From Polytrichum commune (Eukaryota; Streptophyta; Polytrichopsida; Polytrichales; Polytrichaceae), in NCBI GenBank assembly GCA_950295325.1, contig OX485807.1, positions 14,041,001 to 14,105,000 on the forward strand: 64,000 nucleotides of DNA, read 5' to 3'. Under the pieces are notes generated by a model. That model had not been told where the DNA came from, searched no databases, and worked only from the letters and a program-made list of their open reading frames with translations. The position numbers and the translations under genes are program-made. How positions within the stretch are numbered: the stretch's first letter is position 1; each line of letters begins with the position of its first letter. Below, piece by piece: positions 46,720 through 58,792 of the stretch.

Positions 46720-47387
46720 AGTACATCAATTATGGTGTTTAGTGTCACATGCATATTATTGTCACTTACCCTATTTTGAGACATATGTTAGGTTACACTA
46801 ATGATCGATTAACAACTTTACCATAAGTGTCATCTCATGACACTCGGCATTCAACCGCACTTACTCATATCTTGGCATGAGTATGTTCAGTAGTGTTATG
46901 AGGTGTATGCCTATTTTACACAACGATCTACAAGTTGACTAAAAGTGCACATAAAATGGCACTTGACATTAGTGTGCTCAAATATCTTCCTCTTGCATAC
47001 TAAAATGTAAACACGTGACACTTGCCATTGGTATGCTCAATAATATCTCCCCTCTTGCATACTATAACACAGAACTATCGCCTCAAGTATCCCAATGTAC
47101 TACACTAAAATATCATAATATAAATGACTTCATTAAAAAAGGTTGCTTATGTTGACGAATACAATAATATCATACTGGCAAGTGGTGGGCATGACACTTT
47201 GAGACCTTTAGGCATCTAGTCAGGCCCTTTCGCAAACACCATAAACGGTGTACAAGTAGTCGATCACTGGAGATCGAGCTTGGGTATAGTGTCACTTTGA
47301 AGAGTGTGTTTTCAGTAGAATTGAATGTGCTTTCAGTTAGAATGCTTTAAATTCTTTGTGATGAGTCACATGATGTGGAATTTTGTG

Positions 47388-47426
<39 letters not shown>

Positions 47427-47531
47427 TGAGTGAGGTCATCTTCCTGCTCATGTGACATTTAGGGCAGCTCTACTACCTACTGAGAGAATCGTGTCGGAAA
47501 TTCTCCATACAAACAGCCTTATTAAAATAAT

Positions 47532-47575
<44 letters not shown>

Positions 47576-48330
47576 GCCATCATATGTTTCTCGTGCTCCT
47601 GAAAACGTGTTTCCATCCTTGACCACCTGAATAATAAACTGTGGGAAAGGAGCACTACTAAGTTACAAGCAATAATTATAAATGTAAGTTATTTCCTGTG
47701 GGTGGCCGTAAACTTGAGGAAGAAGGAATCGTGCGTAATTATTGTTCTGGATATTCCGTGCTTGTTACAGTTTCGCTTTAACTTCCAAAAAGCTGACGAA
47801 GTCCACCACAAATCAAAGAGATAGGTATAGTGCAGGGGAGAGTTCGGGAAGTTCTTGAAGCCTTCGTGGCTAATTGCCGGTAGTTGGTATGAAGGGTCGG
47901 ATTTTTTCCAATTTACATCGGCAAGAGCCGGTCTTTTGTAAAATCAATCGGCCAATTGCCTATATTTTCATTTTTTCATTGGCCAATATCCGATTAAATG
48001 GAATTCATATCGGCACTAATTGTTTAAAAATGTATGAAAAGTTATTAGAAATCATTTCTTAGTACAAAATCTTGAATAAGTGAAAAGAAAGGCATGTTCA
48101 AAACTTGAAATCTGAAGAGTTAATATCCTTGGCATGAATTGAACCTAGCAATGCCTTCACCGCTTGAAGGCCAAGGGTCCTCCAATTCTTCATAGAAGCA
48201 ATTGGATTTGGTCATGAAAAGGTTGCATAATTCAAAAAGTTTAAGGTTTAGGGTACTTCCTCAAGTGCATCATCAGATGCCCCAGACAAATAGCACTCTG
48301 GATTGCTATACAAATAGTGAAACTTAGTAG
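46720..48330. other. Spacer with microsatellites
   Basis: (TA)n at about 47390-47423 and (GA)n at 47534-47572. ATATCGGC / GGCCAAT words recur near 47900-48000 and again near 48470-48680. No gene recognised. Confidence 0.5.
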
Positions 48331-48333
48331 CAT

Positions 48334-48464
48334 CCTTCCAAAGATCTAGAGCACTTGTTAGAATGTCATCAAAATCATTGTCCATTGTATGATGCGTGTT
48401 GCTATAGAAGGCCCAGACAATGATTTTGATGACTTTCTAACAAGTGCTCTAGATCTTTGGAAGG
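48334..48464. repeat. Inverted repeat, 49-bp arms with one mismatch
   Basis: Left arm 48334-48382 starts CCTTCCAAAGATCTAGAGCA. Right arm 48416-48464 ends TGCTCTAGATCTTTGGAAGG. The loop is 33 bases. Read on the minus strand, the left arm and its flank give DNDFDDILTSALDLWKD..., an open frame running to about 48255; the right arm repeats DNDFDDFLTSALDLWK on the opposite strand. The parent gene is not recognised. Confidence 0.9.
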
Positions 48465-48779
48465 GTATCGGTTACCATTCCCTGGGTATCGGCCAGTATT
48501 TGAATACTTCTTCCGGCTAAAATCCAGTAACTCACAAGAAGAATCAGCTACATTTCCATGACATTTTCTGGTCCATCAGCTAATTGCCGGAGGATTGAAA
48601 TTACAATCGGATTGCCATCCGATGGTTGGAAATTTGGACTGGACATGAGGGGAAATCCATCGGCTGATAATGAACTAGCCGTCGGTTTTCCCCGACCATT
48701 GGTATAGGGTTTGAGGACGGACTCAAACCCAGTTTTGGGTAAGTTATGAGAACTAGTGGGTGTTTCCAGAGTCACATAA

Positions 48780-50040
48780 AGATTTTGTAAGCATATTCAC
48801 TTGGGAAACTGTATTACATCCATGTTTTGTCAAGATCTCTTGAGCTGAGGTTTGAAAGGTTAGAGAGATATGATGAATGGAGGAAGGCGAACAAACAAGA
48901 GTCGAAGCGATGGAAGTGTTCTTAATTTACAATTTTCATTACTCGTAAGAAAGAAAAGAAAAATTACGATTGTATCTAAATACTGGCGTGAAATTGAGCC
49001 CATTGGTCTTATGCTGATCACGGTATCCCGTGATGCAGCAAGAGATTTATGCCTCCGTTAGGAAGGTGTTGTTATAGTAAGACAACTCTTAATCATTGTT
49101 TGAAGGTTCCCTTCATTTGCTAGCACCCACCCAACTGAAGTAATGACTTGGGTCAAGAAGAAAATGTAGGGGGGATTTCGATTGTTGTAGATTATGTTGT
49201 TCAAGCATAACATTATTCATCCACGTCGATGGGTTTCGTGAACCTAGAATATGTCATTTATATTTTGTAGGGTCCTGAACAAAAGTAAGAATATCCGTTT
49301 CTTATTCATACATTCAAGCTGACACTTGAAATTTGGGTTGAGTTATACTCCCACACTATTCATAGGAATCATTGTTCATCTCACCACTATTCACATGAAA
49401 CATTTTTCATCCTGGTTTAATTCACCGAGAATACTATTCATAGCATCATTATGTACAATATTCTCACTATTCATACTACACTATTCATAATTCACACCAA
49501 CGTCATTTTCTTCCTATTTTCTAAGTTTTTTCCAGGGATTTCATGTCAATGTCTATCACATCATGTCACGTCTTGTGATGGCAAGGTGACGTTGAACCCA
49601 GAAACATCATGTCCAAGGGGGGGGGGAATAGTTTACCTTGGGGTAAATTATAAAATGTTGACAAACCAAATGAACTACTTGCCAGGATTCATGTTTCTAA
49701 ACTAGACGACTACTCATTAACAATCATTCGCCAAGTCGACTGCTAAAGAATGATTGACACACCAGAGCGACTGCTCAGAAGCAATCATCTAATTAAGAAA
49801 CCCATTGTTGGCGACTAGTCACCTTGCCCAATTGACTCCACCAAGTGACTGCTCTTGAGCAACCAACTTCGCAAATCGACTACACCACCGCAGTTGAGAA
49901 GCCTTGTGATTGTTCATGAGGAGTCGACTTGTCGACTACCTATCCCCCATGGACACGTGTTGTCCATAAGATAGGTGGGGAGGGTGTCAATCCCAAATTG
50001 GGCAAGTAAATAAGGAAGATCATCATCGGATATTGGTGGA
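48780..50040. other. Spacer with degenerate short repeats
   Basis: 49350-49500 is rich in CACTATTCAT variants. 49690-49950 has CGACTGCTC / TCGACTAC variants. A G-run lies at about 49617-49625. No gene recognised. Confidence 0.5.
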
Positions 50041-50049
50041 TCTAGATGT

Positions 50050-51010
50050 ATTGACACTGATCTTTTCCCATCATTGATCTCTCCAACCTTTCAATAACAA
50101 AGTTCAAACAATGTGTCGCACGCCCTTGCAAATATATGTATGGCCATTCACGGCCAAAAGATGTATTGCTAGTTGCATTTTAGATTGCGTTGCATTGTTG
50201 AAGCACACTTGAACAACATTTTTTGGATATGCTCCAGCAACATATATTTTGACCTAAGTGGCAATGTAGTTGGCGTCCTTTGTGCTAAAAGTCATATCAA
50301 TGGAATGGAACCAAAGAACACATCACGTGCTGGAAAAATTTGCATGACATTCATCAAAGGCCGGTGGACAACATTCTCCCATCTGTCCAAATGAGGAGTG
50401 CATGCATATATATATTTGTGGATGGATGATTTCAACTTCAACTCCAATAAAGTCTACATATTGTACCATGCATTGTTAAGTACATTTTTGCGCATTGCAT
50501 GATAGGCAAGTGATTTGTATAGAATATTACCTCATTGGTTGCTTTACAACCCCAATGAACATGGGATGGTGAAAAATATTAATAGGAATATTAACCTCAT
50601 AGGAGGCATGTGACCATTTTGTATTCAACCCACATATCTTGGAAATTTACATGCCTTTTTTTAGGTCCATTTGACGTTGGCAATGTATGTGGGATTAGGG
50701 AGTCTATTTTGATACTATCACGGACGGTGCAAGGGATGATGAAGCGGTTTAATTTCCGTTCACGTTAGACTGTGCATTGCATGAAGCTTGTTTATGGAAG
50801 ATGACTACATTGTCTATTTCGTCCTCAACGTAATAATCCAAAATTTCATTTGGAATTATTGGCCACACACCATCACACCTGAAAAATAGAGCTTTAGCAA
50901 CCGATCCTTGACACAATGCATATTCACCCTTGTATATTGTTGTCATTCTTTTTGTACCCAATGGATGACCATACAGATCATATACATTAATGCCAAGTTC
51001 CAAAATTTGC
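50050..51010 (-). pseudogene. hAT transposase remnant (DUF659 region)
   Basis: Minus-strand translation around 50395-50115 gives a DUF659-like order: DRWENVVHRPLMNVM, ...VFFGSI, KDANYIAT, KNVVQVCFNNAT and CKGVRHIV. This corresponds to the D-x-W...RPL-x-NV...KD-x-x-YIA...ENVVQVVTDNA pattern of plant hAT transposases. Stops follow SIPLI, IAT and HIV, and the expected TDNA aspartate is altered (FNNA). An open frame at 51000-50755 with GVWPIIPNEI may be the degraded BED-finger region, but this is weaker. The C-terminal dimerisation domain was not found. Confidence 0.6.
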
Positions 51011-51824
51011 ACTCCACCTTCTTCCCGGGGGCCGGGGGGGGGGGGCACTAGCGGTATTTTAGAAACGATGAGATAAAATAAAGGGTATTTAATATTCATT
51101 TGAGGTTAGAATTTGAAGAATTCTATATAAAATATAAGGGGCAAATTAATGATGGAAACCAATTATAAAAAAATTCCATCCAATATAACATGTGTAAGGG
51201 ACCACATTTTGCTTCATCAAAGAGGATGGAGGGCTCAATTTTATTACATGAAGGTTTCTTTTCACTAAGGATACTTTCAATTCCATTATGTTTAAATGTT
51301 GAAACGAAGGGGTATATTTGGGACAATAATCGATGTTTGAAATTCTTTTGCAAATGTTGTACGAACTCTTGTTATCCTGCAAATGTTGGACAATTGTGTT
51401 TCTTAACATACTAAATTTAAGGTTGCACTCTACTTGCATTCTTCATTAAAATCTTATTGGTGTAATTAATTTCTATTGCGTTTTCTTTTTGCCATACCTC
51501 AACAATGCAATCCCGTTATTGAAATGCCAATTCACAATGTCCCCCCCCCCCCCACCTCAGCTAACAGTTAAAGGCTATCAAAAATTTAAAGAAAAATAAG
51601 GTATTTAATATTGAATGCATTCTAGGATTCTAATTACCAATAGGGTATTAAAATTTTAAGTCCAATAGATTTTTTATACTTTAAGGACTTCTAATATTGT
51701 AATTCTTAAAGATAATACCCCACTTGAAAATAAGTAGTCGTCACAAGTGTCTCCAAAAATTTACTATGAGTGCCCCCTCCCCGGGACCTTTTTTGGACAT
51801 TGGAGTCCACTCCTTGGGCATGCA
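51011..51824. other. A+T-rich spacer with G- and C-runs
   Basis: An approximately 11-base G-run at about 51034-51044 and a C-run at 51541-51552 lie about 500 bp apart. Each is followed within about 70 bp by GGTATTTAATATT. No gene recognised. Confidence 0.45.
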
Positions 51825-51954
51825 TGTGAGACCAAATCCACCACCCTTAAGCGTCCTAGTCCGGGTGATGACTTTGAGAATCACATTTATCTATCACAAC
51901 ATGGAACCATATGCAAGGTGATTTTCATGTTTAAATGAACATGCATTGTCTCAC

Positions 51955-52119
51955 TCATTGTACTTTATTAATGTTGGCCTCTTGGCTTGTGCTAGAGTTG
52001 GCTTTCTCAAGAGTCCAACCCGCGGCTTTAGCCGCACATGCCCTCAATGATTTTCCCCTTGCATACTTTGACCCAACCTCCTTTGTCTTCCCCTCGCGGA
52101 AGTCCTCCACCTTCTCCAT
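51955..52119 (-). CDS. Small conserved open frame inside LTR B
   Basis: 54 residues starting MEKVEDFREGKTKEV and containing SLRACAAKAAGWTLEKA. LTR D encodes MENVEHSRDGKTKEA and, about 200 bp further on, SLRACVAKAAGWTLEA. Conservation between diverged copies suggests it was once coding, perhaps the start of a gag-like protein or an exon spliced to the lost interior. Not a known family. Confidence 0.35.
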   Translation of the reverse strand: MEKVEDFREGKTKEVGSKYARGKSLRACAAKAAGWTLEKANSSTSQEANINKVQ

Positions 52120-52156
52120 TACTTGTGCACTTGATTTATTTAATAGAGAGGATACA

Positions 52157-52172
52157 AGCGTTAAAAAACGCT
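52157..52172 (-). promoter_or_regulatory. LTR poly(A)-proximal stem-loop, copy B
   Basis: Sense strand AGCGTT-TTTT-AACGCT, then TGTATCCTCTCT and AAATAAA. Pairs 3 and 4 are C-G and G-C. Confidence 0.6.
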
Positions 52173-52320
52173 ATTTCCCATAATCAATCCTAAGTGCAAT
52201 TACTTATGAAACCCACACGTGCCTCCACCTAACCTAATGTGGCCAACTACTTATCTATAAACTAATATAGTCTAATATAGTCTATAAACTAATGTAATAA
52301 TATAAACTAATCAGTCACAA

Positions 52321-52422
52321 CCACAGCTAACCAGCTGCCTCCAATGCAGTCGCAACCACAGCTAACCAGCTGCCTCCGATGCAGTCGCAGCCGCAGTTAA
52401 CCAGTTGCCTCTTGATACAGTC
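52321..52422. repeat. 35-bp tandem repeat, three copies (inside LTR B)
   Basis: CCACAGCTAACCAGCTGCCT units start at 52321, 52356 and 52391. Confidence 0.9.
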
Positions 52423-53104
52423 TCCCCTAGCCGCTAATCGAGCATTTCCCTAAGTCTTTGTTTTCGATCCTTTACTAATGAATTAATCTAACCCACTAAT
52501 TCCACTAAATAACTACCTAATCCCCACATGTTGTCTCAAGCTCTAAGAGCTCACTCCACTTGAGAGGAATTGAGAGAGAGAACTTAACTAATTAAATTCA
52601 CTAAAAACTAATGTCCTACACGCGTAGCTCAAGCTTTTAAGAGCTTGCTCCCTTGAGAGCGCTTGATGAAGAGAGAGAGAAATGAGAGAAAAAACACCTT
52701 AAGTAGCAAAGAGGGAGAGAGGGAGAGAGGGGGAAAGAGGTGAGGATAGGGTGAGAGGATTGGCACCTCCAATCACAATCCTTTAACCCTCTCCTCCAAA
52801 GTAGGGACTAATCCCCATCCACCAAGCTTCCTTCTTCCCAAACTACCAAGGTGGATCCAAAAGTGGGCATTTAACTCGCGGAGCTCACCTTGCTTCACCT
52901 TACCCCCCACTCACCTAATCAAGGCATCCTCTTATTGAAGTTAAACCTTGAAATTACTACACAACACATTCTAATGCCTAAACTTAAATCCATACCACAC
53001 TTCACTCTTTTTATGTTTTGTGAATAATCATAGCACATCAAAGTCACACTAAAATTGGTTTCGAAGACTTAATCACCACATGTGGGCACCATTTTGGGCT
53101 CACA

Positions 53105-54000
53105 ATGCACCAAGCCTTTCATTCATCTTGTGTACTCATACCAATATAGCCCACTACCTCTTTCCACTTGCAATGAATGCCTACATACAATCAAGGTCAA
53201 ATAGAGTTGACTAGAATGTCGAATGTCAATGAAATGGAGGCTTTATAATCCCAACGCATTCATTTGCACAAACTATAAAACATCATTTTGTATTGATAGT
53301 CATGTTCAACCCCATGGCAGGCTTAGTGGTGTGGCAAGCACTAGAAGGAAACAAGGTCCTTTCCCACACCAAAGAGACATCACTTTGACTGGGTGCGGCG
53401 AGCCCCACACATGTTGTGGACCGACCCGGTGTTCCCATGCACTGCAGATTATTTGTCATCCTGGAACTGTCCTATTTTTTTGAAACGCCTGTCAAAAGTG
53501 TGCTGATGTTTTCGTGTCTTTGGCGTGTTCAAAGTGTGTGGTGTTTTGCAACCAACCTTGACCACACGCATTAAATACAATCAATGAATGCAGTAATGGA
53601 ACGCGAAGCATTTACATGTGTACATATCTATGGGCCCCAATATCGAGGCCGTTATTAATATTAATGCACAGCCGTGGATACAGGCAGAGCCTTCGTTTTT
53701 ACGTCACATGCGTTTGCTGGATAATTTTTTTTGGTATTTTCTTTTATGCCATTTTGTGTTTGGTCATGGCCGCAATTTACATTTTGTACAGAGTTCGTTG
53801 AGCTGCGCGTTTGGCCATAGGTTTTTCCGCCCTGTATTTTCCATTTACTCGATGCTCTTTTAGCTTTTGAACAATTTTATGTTGGCAGGTGTGTATTTAA
53901 TATGCCTGGGCTTTTGTACGCAATACGAAAACCGTTTGCGTATAGCATATTGGGCGTATTCAGCCATTGTCTGGCGGAGACTGATTCGAATGCTTGTGCA
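53105..54000. other. Spacer between LTR B and the Ptta-like gene
   Basis: No recognised coding. CACTAGAAGGAAAC at about 53339 could be a CACTA-type left terminus of the older element but has no confirmed partner. Confidence 0.4.
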
Positions 54001-55480
54001 CAATGGGGTCTGTATATTAATAGAAGATATTACAATTTCCTATACCGTTATTTTTGTGAGACGTGACTGGCTGCCAGTCACAGCTCCTCAAACATCCGCA
54101 AGCCGTGCATTGTGGGTGACGCTCCTGATGTGCATGGGACGGTGCACTGTCGGAGAAACACATCAGCAGCCGGCTAACAAGGAGGTTTCCGCCATGCATG
54201 CTTGTTTGGCACTTCCATGCGCACACTCAAAAAATTGCATTCCGCTGGAACACCGACCTCGCACATGGTCGCGCCCCACGACCCAAACCTTGGTCGTAGA
54301 GATGAAAACACGCCCGCGGGTGCAGCATCTGTGGTGGGATATGTGAAGGCATGAAAAAAAAAATTGTTGCATAGCATTATAGTGCGCACCAAAAACATAC
54401 CACCATATTGCACGGCAAGGGTCTTTCCATGTTGCCCGAACTGCATAATCATCGCTTCAACCCCAAAATCTTCTGGCGCAGCAAACGTGTGAGCACCAAA
54501 ACATTCGGAATAACAACCTCAACTGTTCCAATGTGCGGTCATTCTTCAATGGTGCATTGGCACCACAGGGATTCGGTGCCAATCGCGCGCTGCTGCGACA
54601 AACATCCGCTCTGCAGTGTATTGCGGCAGCCTATCCCAAAACCAATAATTCCCTCGTTGTGCGTGTGCTTCCGTCTTCTGCTGGAATGTGCACAATGCAT
54701 GTTCACAGTGGGCTTGCAACCTCTTGCTATCAATCCGACCTACTGCGCTTGTAGAAAGCGTAACGCGTGTGTTCAATTATCCTCTTCCACATTCCACACA
54801 TCGGTACACTGGGCATGCAAACGGGTTTGTTTCTCACCGCTCTGTCCCCTTCTCCGACAAAAATCTTGTGGACCACATTACGGTGGTGTTGTTGTCCGCA
54901 GGCGGGGTGACGTAGTCGTCCAGGTACTTGGAGCAGTCATTGTGTTCTGGAAACAAGAGCTCGGTTTTTTTTTTGTGCATCTTCGTGACCTTCACCATCT
55001 GCTGCCCATCCTCGCACAATTCCTCAAGCAGGCTCTGGCCTCCTCCATCGCCTCCAATGTTTTGGCAGTGCGGCTGTCCGGCAATTCCTTCTGCCACAGG
55101 TCTTGTTCCGTTCCCGGGATGCAACACCCAGCACTCCGCACCAACTCGAACACAATGTTGTGCCAAACAGAAGCCGCAAATTTAACTTGCCACAGTGCAA
55201 GCAATGTTTTGCACACCGCTACTACGGCATGCACACATATTGAATGTATTCATGAGGGAATGGGGTGGGTTGGAGGTGGAGGCACTTGCCGTGGAACGGT
55301 ACCATGACTGCACCGCCGGTGGACGCCTCATCCGCCCAGTGTCTCTTCCTGAGCCCCTGCAACCCCGTGTGTTGACTGCATTTGTGGCATTCGTGGTTGG
55401 AGTCCTCCCAGTACCCCGCATGCCTTCATTTTGAATAGGCTTCTCGGGGGATAGATTGAGGTTCAGATTCCCGGCTATTG
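54000..55480 (-). pseudogene. 3' part of a Ptta/En/Spm-like element gene, unrecognised
   Basis: GC-richer than the surrounding spacers, in line with the gene to its right. Minus-strand frames with protein-like composition: LALWQVKFAASVWHNIVFEL (55234-54992), EELCEDGQQMVKVTKM (55166-54834), and YWFWDRLPQYTAERMF (54776-54546). They lie in different frames with stops between, so introns or frameshifts are present. No domain recognised. The long plus-strand frame 54408-55307 is judged to be an antisense shadow. Confidence 0.35.
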
Positions 55481-57242
55481 TCAATTCAAGTTCCTTTGTT
55501 GGCGGACGACCCCCCCACCACCACTTTGTGTGTAGCTCCCACGTCCAGGCTTGGGTCGCACCCACCCTCCATCTGCCTCACCTCCTCCACACACAGGGGC
55601 TGGGAGTGCCCTGACTGCACTTGTAAAATCCGCCCACATCAGCATGCTTGTCGACTGTGTTCCAACCTCTGCAACATCCAGTGACATGTGCATTTCCGCC
55701 AACCCTACATCCGGCACATCTTCCACATCGGCTCTCATTGTTTGTTTTCCATGTGGTGAGCAAATTGTGGGTGAGTCTGGGCGGTTTTCGTACCAGTCTC
55801 CCCCACCTCCTTCATCCTCCAAACTAGTGGTGTTTGCATCCATGTCCATGTCAAACATCTCCCGTATCGAGCTCATGGCCTCCTCGCCACCATATGCATG
55901 GCTGGGCTCCTCGTCGCCTGCATCTCCTCTGCAAGGATATGTCATTGCCGTCGTATCACCCCTGCCACACTCATTTCCAGGCGACTCGTGCCTCCATGTG
56001 CCCCATGCATACACATGTGGAGATCTCTGTGCATGCACTTCACTTGCGTTTGCTGTGGTATTCTTGTGCGCGCTTACATGATGTGCTATCTTCTCCATAA
56101 CCTCATGCACCACACCCAAGTCCTCCCGCACCCATGTCAAGTCCGCCTGCACTACCAACATTACCTTCTCCAGCGAGGCAAGTTTTTTTTCCCGTGGAAT
56201 TATGTTTGGCATCCATCATTTCCATGCACCGCTTCACGTTGTCCATTTTGTCAACCAGGGACTCCCAAGGGATCCTCTTCTGGGTTTCAAACACCACCTC
56301 CTCCTCTGACTCTCCCGTGCCGTACGATGAGCAGCGGGCTCCTTCGGAGTTGTTTGTTGCCTGCTGCACCTCCGCTGCATCCAATGGTGGTTGTGCATAG
56401 ACGACCACATGTGTTAGTATTCACAGTCACCCTTTCCCTTCAGCGACATCCTCCACTGTGCTTCCCACATTTCGGCACTCCCATTCATGTAGTCCAACGC
56501 CACTACACTTCACCTTTCTTCTCCTCAACACAATCACATGCTACTGTGTGCAGGTACAGGTTGGAAACCAAAATGGATGTTCCTCACCTCCTCGTCCATT
56601 CGGTCCACCAACGCCTTCCTCCCTGTCTTGCTAGCATTCACCACCGCAGTCCGTCTGCTAGACATCTCCGCGGATTCCTCCATGCACGCTTTGGTCGGCC
56701 ACCATTTTATTAGCTTCTCCCATGCAGTTTGTGGACAATTATGGTGCCTTTCCTGCGATCCGTGCCTTTGCCAATGTGCTTTCCAGACCGCCCTGGAGCT
56801 GCGGAGGTGCCCTGCCAAGTACTTATCCACGCGTTTAGGGTCCAGCGGTGGGCCAAATTTATATTTTGTGTTTAGTTCAGTGTGGATTTTGGTCTTGTCA
56901 AACACAGAGTAGCCCTTCCATCCCTCCTTGCTGAGATCAAGAATACCGTATGCAATCTCCTTCACAGCCGAGTGCCATTTGGCCTTCAAGTGCGTTTGGT
57001 CATCCACGTTGTTCACTGCAGGGGGCCTGCCTTCCGCCAGTGAGTCCTTCATCTCCCTCGCAAACAAAGCGTGCGCCTGCTTGTTCATGGCTCTGGTCAA
57101 ACTCCGCTTTGCGGCCGTCGCACGCTTGGCTGCGTCGATGTCTCCTACCGCCACTGTCCCACCCCCCTCAGGTGGTGTGCTCAGATCCACTGTCTCCGTG
57201 GACTGCATTGCCATGTGTGTCGCACCAACAGCGTTCACAGGA
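55481..57242 (-). pseudogene. Ptta/En/Spm-like plant transposase protein
   Basis: The open frame 57242-56534 carries a Ptta/En/Spm-type domain: KYKFGPPLDPKRVDKYL, RAVWKAHWQRHG and CPQTAWEKLIKWWPT, followed by a Ser/Arg-rich segment. This is a family of CACTA-element proteins. After a probable intron a second part (56408-55481) has an acidic stretch, then a predicted coiled coil (KMDNVKRCMEMMDAKHN, then LASLEKVMLVVQADLTWV) and an acidic/Gly-rich tail. The coiled coil changes frame at an A8 run (plus strand T8 about 56187-56194). At the right end the frame is open into solo LTR C. The frame continues in 58841-58798 and 61095-61014 once LTRs C and D and one copy of each target duplication are removed, ending at the CACTA terminus at 61096. 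Confidence 0.6.
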
Positions 57243-58792
57243 TGTCAGCAATAAACCCCCACCTTTAAGCGTCGTAGTCCAGGTGAGAGTTTAGAGCTCA
57301 CACGCTTGTGTAATTCCCATTAACCCTTTTTAGTCATGCTCTCAAGGCCACCCACTCTAATGCCACAATCAAACTTTATTCCAAGACAATAGGTAACAAG
57401 TATTTAAGAAATACTTCTTCCTCCTTAGATTAAATCACACCACCACACTTGACTCACTTAGCTACCTAATCCTAAGTCCTGACTATATAATCAATCCCTA
57501 ATCAGCTACTCATTCCCTAATCCTCCCCTGCCCACATGGCCTCTTAGAGACTTTTTCTCTCTTGGTTTAACAACCTGGCCCATCCCTTACAGCCGCCGGA
57601 GCCTCCACCCTCGGTGCCAACCTCAACTGGGACCCTCCCTGTTCTACTGTAGTCCTCCCTCCTTGGCCCTGGCTGCCTGCCTTCCAACATCCTGTCCACT
57701 CAATCGAAAACATGGAAGCCCAGTGCCCTGCCTTGTTAGGCAGTAGCAACCATCCCAGATTGCGGCCGGAAGGGAGCACTGAGTTGCTACTGTTGCCAGT
57801 TGGCCATTCCCAGCGGCTAGCCTCATTCAACTCGCTCAGTTATGCCCAGCTTTTCCCTCCTCTACACCGAGGCGCTCGACTTCAGAGATCACCCCACCTG
57901 CCTAGCAGTTGATGCCTCACCCACATTACCAGCAACCATTGCGGCAGCTTCGATGTAGCCAGGCGTTCCCAAAAATTGAGTTTTGGCCAGATATAGCCAA
58001 TATTCAGTGTGGTTTGAGCATTCACAGTTCCCAGATTTCGGCAGCTTGGTTGAAGCATCACCCTTCATTCTTCCTAAATCCTCTTCATCATGGCTAGCAT
58101 CTCGTTAACCATCCAATCTCCCCTTGCATTTCACATTATGCGGCATTCGGCATTCTGGCTTGTAATTTCCTTCCCCGACTGCCATTGTCTTTCTACCACT
58201 AGTTGCGCACACCATCAAATAGCCAATTGTGCTCCCTTCCTTAGCCCATAACCATTTAGGCAGAAAGAAGCATTTTCCTTCCCGACCATCTACCCTTGCC
58301 TCCTGATCGGCTGAACCCTCCTGCCGCCGTCGTCCAGTGTGAGAGAGCACACAGAGAGCACCTCCCGAGTGGTTCATGGCACCCCTCCCCCTGATCGGGA
58401 AATCTGGGACCTTACCCGCTTATTGCCACCCGTTAACTGCCTTAACTGGACTAACCCCATACCCAAAATGAACACCTGCCTTCTTAATCTAATCCTATCA
58501 TGGCTAAGATGAACAATAAAATAAGGCCTAACCCATAATATGCACCCAAACTAACCCCAATCTTACTTCACAATACTCTAAGCCTCCCCTGTCCACCATC
58601 TTAATCCCTAATTCGCTACTTCAAGCCATAGATCCGACATCATCCCCTTCCTAACCTCCTACTGAGTTGCAATCCAAACACACCCCTTTGTTCACTCTTT
58701 TTATCTTTTCACATCATTAAACAACATAAAAATTGAAGTCCTAATTGTCTGTTGTAGTTAAGAACTCATGTGGGCACCAAATTGGGCTCACA
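57243..58792 (-). mobile_element. Solo-LTR-like element, copy C
   Basis: 1550 bp from TGTCAGCAATAAACCCCC (degraded TGTGAG end) to ...AATTGGGCTCACA, with target duplication CAGGA (57238-57242, 58793-58797). LTR sense is minus. ATAAAAAGAGTGAAC lies about 90 bp from the start, a stem-loop at 57415-57399 with AATAAA after it, and GGACTACGACGCTTAAAGGT near the U5 end. Inserted in the Ptta-like open frame. It has no copy of the small EGKTKE frame. Confidence 0.9.
57399..57415 (-). promoter_or_regulatory. LTR poly(A)-proximal stem-loop, copy C
   Basis: Sense strand AGTATTT-CTT-AAATACT, then TGTTACC and AATAAA. Pairs 3 and 4 are T-A and A-T. Confidence 0.55.

Larger units (their letters stand above)
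51825..53104 (-). mobile_element. Solo-LTR-like element, copy B
   Basis: 1280 bp from TGTGAGACCAAATCC to ...TTTTGGGCTCACA with a 5-bp target duplication ATGCA (51820-51824, 53105-53109). LTR sense is minus. ATAAAAAGAGTGAAG lies about 90 bp from the start, a stem-loop at 52172-52157 with an AAATAAA signal after it, and the GGACTAGGACGCTTAAGGGT U5 end. A 35-bp array (52321-52422) sits mid-element. Confidence 0.9.

Noticed and set aside
50173-50394. Plus-strand 73-residue frame considered as a protein
   Set aside because: Opposite the hAT DUF659 remnant, which explains the sequence better on the minus strand.
53616-54346. Overlapping plus-strand frames 53616-53863 and 53867-54346
   Set aside because: No recognised domain or splice context; left as unassigned spacer and 3' part of the older transposon.
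54408-55307. 299-residue plus-strand open frame
   Set aside because: Cys/His/Pro-rich, no family resemblance, and it overlaps minus-strand frames of better composition in a GC-richer region with few stops; judged an antisense shadow.
55898-56713. 271-residue plus-strand open frame
   Set aside because: Lies opposite the Ptta-like coding region and its coiled coil; composition is typical of an antisense frame.
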